Source: Cyanobacteria bacterium UBA2566 (GTDB lineage: Bacteria; Cyanobacteriota; Cyanobacteriia; Cyanobacteriales; Desertifilaceae). From it: 19,305 nt of DNA. Of this stretch, positions 14,848-19,305 are shown piece by piece. Each line of letters starts with the position of its first letter. The stretch's first letter is position 1. Made by a program: the position numbers and the translations under genes. Below the pieces are notes generated by a model. The model was not told where the DNA came from, searched no databases, and saw only the letters and a list, made by a program, of their open reading frames with translations. The stretch lies in assembly GCA_002340255.1 (NCBI GenBank), contig DDLS01000202.1:1-19305 (forward strand). The letters run 5' to 3'.

Positions 14848-15597
14848 ATGAATTCAGACTTAGAAGACCTACGGATATCCGATGAAACCCTGCAAAACAT
14901 TAGTGGAATTTCTATCCATGATAGTTTCCTTGGAGAATACTATCGAGTTTGGGCGAAAGTCAGTCATCAGGAATCCAATGATGAAAAACGAAATGCCGCT
15001 CTCCTAAGATTTTCAGGACTCGAGTTAGGCTTGTTTTTTCTAACTTTAGTGATTGCTTCCGGTACTACTTTACTGACCATCAAAAACTCCTGGAATAGCA
15101 CTAATCCCAATTACTGGATACCCATCGTCTCCAGCTTGGGGTTATCTGCTTTTTTGTTTCTGATTATCAATCTCTACGTTTATTTGAATTCCAAACCTTT
15201 AATCTACTTACTTACTCTTTTAAATGAATTAGACAACTACGAACGCATAGTCACCATATTTTACCGTATAGATCAATTGATTACAGATGGCTACATGGAG
15301 CAAGATAGCGGGAATCGTCATCAAATGGTTGAAGCGCTAAGAATTACTAAAGATAGCTTTATCCATGCCCTAAAAGCAGAACGATTAGTGCGCGAGTATC
15401 ACCCAGTCAAATTACCCGATGATTTGTTCGATCAATTGGATCGTAATTTGTCTGATTTAATTGATTTTGATATCCAAGGTCAAGAAAGTCATTATGGGCG
15501 ATTAATTAATGAAACCTTAGAAATTGGCATTAGTGTCCATCGGGAACTCAGAAAACTACAACAGGTCAGTGAAAGCTCTTATAGCGCTTCGCGTTAG
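14848..15597 (+). CDS. membrane protein with two TM segments and helical cytoplasmic tail
   Basis: 249 aa, family not recognised. Two transmembrane segments are seen: residues 57-77 ('ELGLFFLTLVIASG' region) and 89-112 ('IPIVSSLGLSAFLFLIINLY'). They are joined by a short ~11-residue loop, so both ends should face the cytoplasm. The N-terminal ~55 residues are acidic, and the C-terminal ~135 are charged and helical ('LLNELDNYERIVTIFYRIDQ', 'HALKAERLVREYHPVKLPDD'). It starts 27 nt after the stop of the polytopic protein and is probably co-transcribed with it. The last residues (YSASR) and stop are encoded inside a small hairpin of repeat-like sequence, so the original C-terminus may have been slightly different. 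The pairing suggests a membrane complex of unknown function. Confidence 0.75.
   Translation: MNSDLEDLRISDETLQNISGISIHDSFLGEYYRVWAKVSHQESNDEKRNAALLRFSGLELGLFFLTLVIASGTTLLTIKNSWNSTNPNYWIPIVSSLGLSAFLFLIINLYVYLNSKPLIYLLTLLNELDNYERIVTIFYRIDQLITDGYMEQDSGNRHQMVEALRITKDSFIHALKAERLVREYHPVKLPDDLFDQLDRNLSDLIDFDIQGQESHYGRLINETLEIGISVHRELRKLQQVSESSYSASR
15582..15596 (+). repeat. 6-bp hairpin (TAGCGC-TTC-GCGTTA) at the end of the membrane-protein gene
   Basis: TAGCGC (15582-15587) pairs with GCGTTA (15591-15596, one G-U) around TTC. It overlaps the last codons and part of the stop. Short palindromes of this TAGCGC/GCGCTA type are common dispersed repeats in cyanobacterial genomes. Directly after it comes TAGGGAATAGG, one unit of the heptamer that is tandemly repeated at the right end of the window. 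Confidence 0.5.
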
Positions 15598-15739
15598 GGA
15601 ATAGGTTGTGGTACATGGGCGCATGAAAAGAATAAAAGGCTGTCAATCTTTGACTAGGCAGTGATAAACTGGTCAAAAAGCGTTATATAGAGAAATGGTA
15701 TGACCGGATTGTCTAGATTTTTCGATTTCCATTACTTCT

Positions 15740-17971
15740 ATGAAACTTAACTTACTTTTAGTGACCAGCGTGTTATTTTTCATAGGGGGATCGCAGGGCG
15801 TACAGTTACGACTAATCGATCCAACTGTTCTCTCCGGAAATTTACACATTCGTCTCAAACATGGAGTCTGGAAACTCTGGGAAGAAAAACCGGTTTATCA
15901 AGATATTACTTTAGATTTAACGTGCGATCAAGGCGAGTGTCAACCAGAGGTGTGGGGATATTCTCCTCAGTTTAATAAAGAAGTAGACCATCAGGGTGTA
16001 GTCCAAGATCTGTCTGTTGATTCGGTGTGGCGATTACACTTAAAACTTCAGGTTAAGTCTCATCCTTGGACATCTGAAGTAAATACGGCAGAGTATGAAA
16101 TCCAATTACTACCTCACGAAGGGAAACTGGTGGGAAGCTATACAGGCAAGTTTAAGGAGAAATTGCTGTTGGGATCAGTACAGGGAACATTAACCTCTCA
16201 ATGGCCAAATCCTATCCCTAATTACCAACCCATTACTCCCCAAGAACACCCCCGGTTAGTTTTTTTCAGAGACCAATTGCCTCAATTACGTCAAAAAGCG
16301 AAAACTCCCTATGGTGAAGCTATCCTTACCCAACTCAATCGGGTGCTTCAAGGAACGATTTACTATGAGGGTTATGGCCCCAATAGTGGATACCATGGGG
16401 CAGGTCATTGTTTCTTATCCATATTGAATGAAAATCAAGAAAGTGCTATTCAAGGATGGGAATTGGTTCAGAAGACGATGGAGAACCCTCCACCTCGGCT
16501 ACTCGAACGCTCCAATGCAGTCACAGGTATTGCTTTAGCCTATGATTTATGTTACTCAAGTTGGACACAAGAACAGCGTCAGCAAGTAACCCATTGGTTA
16601 GCGATGCAGATTGTTCATTTGGTGAATGGAGATTCACCGAGTAAGGGATGGAATAGCAATGCTGCGAGTAATTGGAATGCTAGAGCGCGTTCGGCAGCGC
16701 TGTTGGCCGCTTTAGCAATTTGGCAAGAACCCCAGGAATTTTTTCCCCATAATCAGTTTTATCAGGATTCTGAAGATTTATGGTATTGGTTAAAGGTTGC
16801 CGAGCGAAATATCGAGCGCTATATACAATTTGCTCTGGGAGATCGCACTTTTGGTACAGAAGGAGATTTGTATACTCGTGAATCGTTGTATCAGCTCTTG
16901 CCAGCCTTGCAAGCCTATGAGAGAGTTTTGGGTAAAGATTGGGTCAGTGAAGGAAAAATGGAATGGATTTTACCTCATTATCTAATGCGGATGGTTAATC
17001 AGGACAATGAGGTTAAAGTTCCCACATATGGCCGACACCGATTAGGGCCAGATGGGTCGTTGTTTGCTTTGGGTTTTCCTGTGACTTCCGATCGCTTCCT
17101 TCCGGCGCTAGTTTGGTTTTTTGATCGTCATTGGGGATTGGAGGGCGATCGCACTTTTGGCATTCATGAGCATACTCCCCATGATGCGATTTATGCCTTA
17201 GTGGGATATCCAGATGATGTGGCAGAGCAGAACCCTGTAGAGATTTTTGACCGAGTGTTGGTGGATGAGCAAAAGCAGTTTTATGTGTTTCGGAATCAAT
17301 GGCAAGATAAAAATGATTTTATTACCAGTATTTATTTAAAAGGTGAATCGAGAAACACGGGGTCTTGGTCATTTCCAGATGCCGGGAGTTTTCGGATTTG
17401 GGGATTAGGAGAACAATGGGCGATCGCCGGCCCTAGTGAAGGACGAAGAGAAGATGAAAATGTGGTAGTTGTGCCCAATGTTAAGGGAAATCATGGCTCG
17501 AAACTCCTCTTTTTTGAGTCCGATCGCAGTGGATCGGGGATCGTGAGTTTGGGCTATAAAAACTGGCTTAGGTCTTTTGCGGTTGATTATACGGGGCGAT
17601 CGGGTGTCCCCGGATTATTTGCGGTGGTAGACCGGTTTGAACAGAGTTTAGTCCCGACGCTCTGGGTCATGCATACCGCAGGAAAGGTAACCCTAGAAAG
17701 CCAGGGATTTACGATTACATCCGATTCGGGAGCCACTCTAAACGGTCGGTTTATTCTGCCAGAAGCGGTGAAGTTAACCTATGAAACCACGGAAACAGGG
17801 GGTAAAATTCAAGCGTCAGGGTATAACCAGTTTTTTGTCGTGATGACGGTGCAGAAGGAGAATGCACCACCGATTAAAGTTGAGGGACGTGGCTTAAATT
17901 CAGTTGTGCGAGTGGGTGAGCAAAGGGTTCAATTTCAGGGCGATCGCCTCCAACTGCACTCCAATCCCTAA
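15740..17971 (+). CDS. secreted heparinase II/III or alginate-lyase-like protein
   Basis: 743 aa. There is a signal peptide (about 1-20, 'LLLVTSVLFFIGGSQG'), then an N-terminal beta-rich region (21-165) with a Cys pair (62, 67). An alpha/alpha-toroid domain (about 168-460) begins with 'HPRLVFFRDQLPQLRQKA', a common opening of alginate-lyase and heparinase-type proteins. It also contains 'GWNSNAASNWNARARSAALL' (N311 region) and 'TEGDLYTRESLYQLLPALQA', which resembles the active-site Tyr segment of lyases. A C-terminal beta-sandwich (about 510-740) carries 'TGSWSFPDAGSFRIWGLGEQ'. The likely role is eliminative cleavage of an acidic polysaccharide outside the cytoplasmic membrane, perhaps the organism's own exopolysaccharide. 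Substrate and activity are inferred from the fold only. No sugar-uptake genes are nearby. The ATG at 15740 gives a proper signal peptide. Confidence 0.75.
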   Translation: MKLNLLLVTSVLFFIGGSQGVQLRLIDPTVLSGNLHIRLKHGVWKLWEEKPVYQDITLDLTCDQGECQPEVWGYSPQFNKEVDHQGVVQDLSVDSVWRLHLKLQVKSHPWTSEVNTAEYEIQLLPHEGKLVGSYTGKFKEKLLLGSVQGTLTSQWPNPIPNYQPITPQEHPRLVFFRDQLPQLRQKAKTPYGEAILTQLNRVLQGTIYYEGYGPNSGYHGAGHCFLSILNENQESAIQGWELVQKTMENPPPRLLERSNAVTGIALAYDLCYSSWTQEQRQQVTHWLAMQIVHLVNGDSPSKGWNSNAASNWNARARSAALLAALAIWQEPQEFFPHNQFYQDSEDLWYWLKVAERNIERYIQFALGDRTFGTEGDLYTRESLYQLLPALQAYERVLGKDWVSEGKMEWILPHYLMRMVNQDNEVKVPTYGRHRLGPDGSLFALGFPVTSDRFLPALVWFFDRHWGLEGDRTFGIHEHTPHDAIYALVGYPDDVAEQNPVEIFDRVLVDEQKQFYVFRNQWQDKNDFITSIYLKGESRNTGSWSFPDAGSFRIWGLGEQWAIAGPSEGRREDENVVVVPNVKGNHGSKLLFFESDRSGSGIVSLGYKNWLRSFAVDYTGRSGVPGLFAVVDRFEQSLVPTLWVMHTAGKVTLESQGFTITSDSGATLNGRFILPEAVKLTYETTETGGKIQASGYNQFFVVMTVQKENAPPIKVEGRGLNSVVRVGEQRVQFQGDRLQLHSNP

Positions 17972-18098
17972 GAAGGTATTTATAAAGTAAACCTTAAGTC
18001 AGGAAATCCTGTTATGTAGAAACGTCATCAGGACACTCTAATCTCTAACCTCTTGTTATAGTTTAAGCAAATTGTCTAACGCCCGTTTGTCTTTGACC

Positions 18099-19274
18099 AT
18101 GCTCTCTGAAATCCAAGACCTCACTGCTCGCATCGCCCCCCGACTGATTGAAATTCGTCGCCATATCCATGCTCATCCTGAACTAAGCGGCCAAGAACGG
18201 CAAACGGCTGCCTACGTTGCTGGGGTACTCTCTTCGGCTGGATTGCATGTTAAAGAAGATGTGGGCAACACGGGGGTGATTGGTGAATTGCCAGGGGCAG
18301 AAACGGGGGCTAGATGTTTAGCCATTCGTACTGACATGGATGCGCTGCCGATTAATGAATGTACGAATTTAGAGTTTGCCTCTCGCCAAACTGGGGTTAT
18401 GCACGCCTGTGGCCATGATGTGCATACTACGTTAGGGTTAGGCACAGCCATGGTCTTATCTGAGTTGGGCTTATCCTTACCCGGTACGGTACGGTTTATT
18501 TTTCAACCAGCGGAGGAAGTGGCCCAAGGAGCAGGCTGGATGGTTGAAGAAGGGGCGATGGAAGATGTGGAGGCTATTTTAGGGGTTCATGTCTATCCAA
18601 CCATTCCTGCTGGCTCAGTTGGCGTGCGCTATGGGGCACTGACGGCGGCGGCTGATGAGCTAGAATTGGTGATTATGGGGGAATCGGGCCATGGAGCTAG
18701 GCCCCATGAGGCTAAAGATGCGATTTGGATTGCGGCTCAGATTATTACTAGCTTGCAACAGGCTATTAGTCGCACTCAAAATCCTTTGCGTCCGGTGGTA
18801 TTGTCGTTTGGCCAAATTAGTGGGGGTCGGGCCCATAATGTGATTGCCGATCGGGTGCAGTTAACGGGAACCGTGCGATCGCTCCATCCAGAAACCAGCG
18901 CCCAGTTACCCCAGTGGATTGAAGGGATTGTTAAGAGTGTTTGCGAGTGTTATGGTGCGACCTATGAGTTTCGCTATCGTCGCCTGGTTCCTTCTGTACA
19001 AAATGATGGAAACGTGACCCAATTAATTGAAACGGCGGCAAAGGAAGCGTTGGGGGGCGATCGCGTCATTAATCTGCTTGAACCGTCTCTCGGTGCTGAA
19101 GATTTCTCCCTCTATTTAGATCATGCTCCTGGTAGTATGTTCCGTTTGGGAGTTGGCCATGCTCATAAGACCAATTATCCCCTTCATCATCCTAAATTTG
19201 AAGTCGATGAAAGTGCTATTGCTGTTGGTGTGGTTACCTTAGCTTATGCCGCAGCCCTTTATTGGCAAAAGTAG
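18099..19274 (+). CDS. M20-family metal-dependent amidohydrolase (N-acyl amino acid amidohydrolase type)
   Basis: 391 aa from the ATG at 18099. It belongs to the M20/HipO-like group (N-acyl-L-amino acid amidohydrolase, hippurate hydrolase, IAA-amino-acid hydrolase), which frees amino acids from N-acyl conjugates. Seen in order are 'RRHIHAHPELSGQE', 'AIRTDMDALPINE', the metal motif 'MHACGHDVHTTLGLG' (C104, H106), 'FQPAEEVAQGA' (E139/E140), 'GVHVYP' (H164), the dimerisation-domain motif 'GESGHGARPHEAKDA', and 'HHPKFEVDE' with the last metal His (363 or 364). The length is normal and nothing catalytic is missing. It is probably cytoplasmic. The longer frame opens with TTG at 18072 and adds nine unlikely residues. 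A TATAGT at 18057-18062 may be a -10 box placed between the two starts. It stands alone after the lyase-like gene; no functional link is evident. Confidence 0.92.
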   Translation: MLSEIQDLTARIAPRLIEIRRHIHAHPELSGQERQTAAYVAGVLSSAGLHVKEDVGNTGVIGELPGAETGARCLAIRTDMDALPINECTNLEFASRQTGVMHACGHDVHTTLGLGTAMVLSELGLSLPGTVRFIFQPAEEVAQGAGWMVEEGAMEDVEAILGVHVYPTIPAGSVGVRYGALTAAADELELVIMGESGHGARPHEAKDAIWIAAQIITSLQQAISRTQNPLRPVVLSFGQISGGRAHNVIADRVQLTGTVRSLHPETSAQLPQWIEGIVKSVCECYGATYEFRYRRLVPSVQNDGNVTQLIETAAKEALGGDRVINLLEPSLGAEDFSLYLDHAPGSMFRLGVGHAHKTNYPLHHPKFEVDESAIAVGVVTLAYAAALYWQK

Positions 19275-19305
19275 GGGATAAGGGATAGGGAATAGGGAAT
19301 AGGGA
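19274..19305. repeat. heptamer tandem repeat (GGGAATA type), cut by window end
   Basis: Directly after the amidohydrolase stop the sequence becomes repeated GGGATA/GGGAATA units, ending ...GGGATAGGGAATAGGGAATAGGGA at the window edge. Such short tandemly repeated heptamers (STRR) are typical of filamentous cyanobacterial intergenic regions. The full length of the array cannot be seen. Confidence 0.75.

Noticed and set aside
17973..18011. AAGG/CCTT and CAGGA/TCCTG hairpins after the lyase-like gene as a terminator
   Set aside because: The stems are short and A/T-rich and no T run follows, so a terminator call is not supported.
1..19305. CRISPR arrays, rRNA genes, or complete insertion sequences
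   Set aside because: No regularly spaced repeats, rRNA motifs or intact transposase gene with terminal inverted repeats were seen.

Overview
The window looks like a cyanobacterial chromosome, probably from a filamentous or mat-forming species. The evidence is the recurring palindrome GCGATCGC (HIP1), about 16 copies between 3.4 and 19.1 kb by eye; a cyanobacterial-type rpoZ; a DUF1818-like protein; an LpxB-related protein of the kind found in cyanobacteria; a tRNA without an encoded CCA end; and a heptamer GGGAATA tandem repeat at the right edge.

Layout. (1) 1-1.8 kb is accessory DNA: a small unknown ORF, a BRO-N antirepressor-like gene with a strong Shine-Dalgarno site and a terminator, and a convergent unknown gene. 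No HIP1 octamer was seen here. It abuts the 3' end of a minus-strand tRNA-Pro(GGG), which is the side where tRNA-integrating elements sit. (2) 1.9-3.0 kb is a tight minus-strand operon: rpoZ, then a small exported protein, then a DUF1818 protein, with overlapping stop and start codons. (3) 3.0-4.5 kb encodes a PAS-like/GAF/GGDEF protein, and 4.8-6.4 kb a TolC-family outer-membrane protein, both on the minus strand. (4) 6.4-7.1 kb is a 771-nt gap with broken, coding-like reading frames. (5) 7.1-10.3 kb is a two-gene signalling operon: REC-(degenerate GGDEF)-EAL, then REC-histidine kinase, whose REC domains are close paralogs. (6) 10.3-11.7 kb holds a structured leader with a terminator-like hairpin, then the LpxB-related gene. 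(7) 11.8-14.0 kb (minus) carries a 68-aa conserved-looking protein and an exported protein with 14 WD40 repeats. (8) 14.1-15.6 kb carries two consecutive membrane proteins, divergent from the WD40 gene. (9) 15.7-18.0 kb encodes a secreted protein resembling heparinase II/III or alginate lyases. (10) 18.1-19.3 kb encodes an M20 amidohydrolase, followed by the heptamer repeat.

How the genes may work together. Two proteins carry cyclic-di-GMP domains and a third is a kinase that could feed the phosphodiesterase. The window also encodes a TolC-type exporter, a putative exopolysaccharide lyase, an LpxB-like glycosyltransferase and membrane proteins. A link between c-di-GMP signalling and envelope or exopolysaccharide behaviour is plausible, but it is inference from proximity. 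I see no complete, clearly new defence or biosynthetic system. The parts most worth follow-up are the tRNA-associated accessory segment, the decayed gap at 6.4-7.1 kb, the structured leader at 10.3 kb, and the divergent WD40/membrane-protein cluster.
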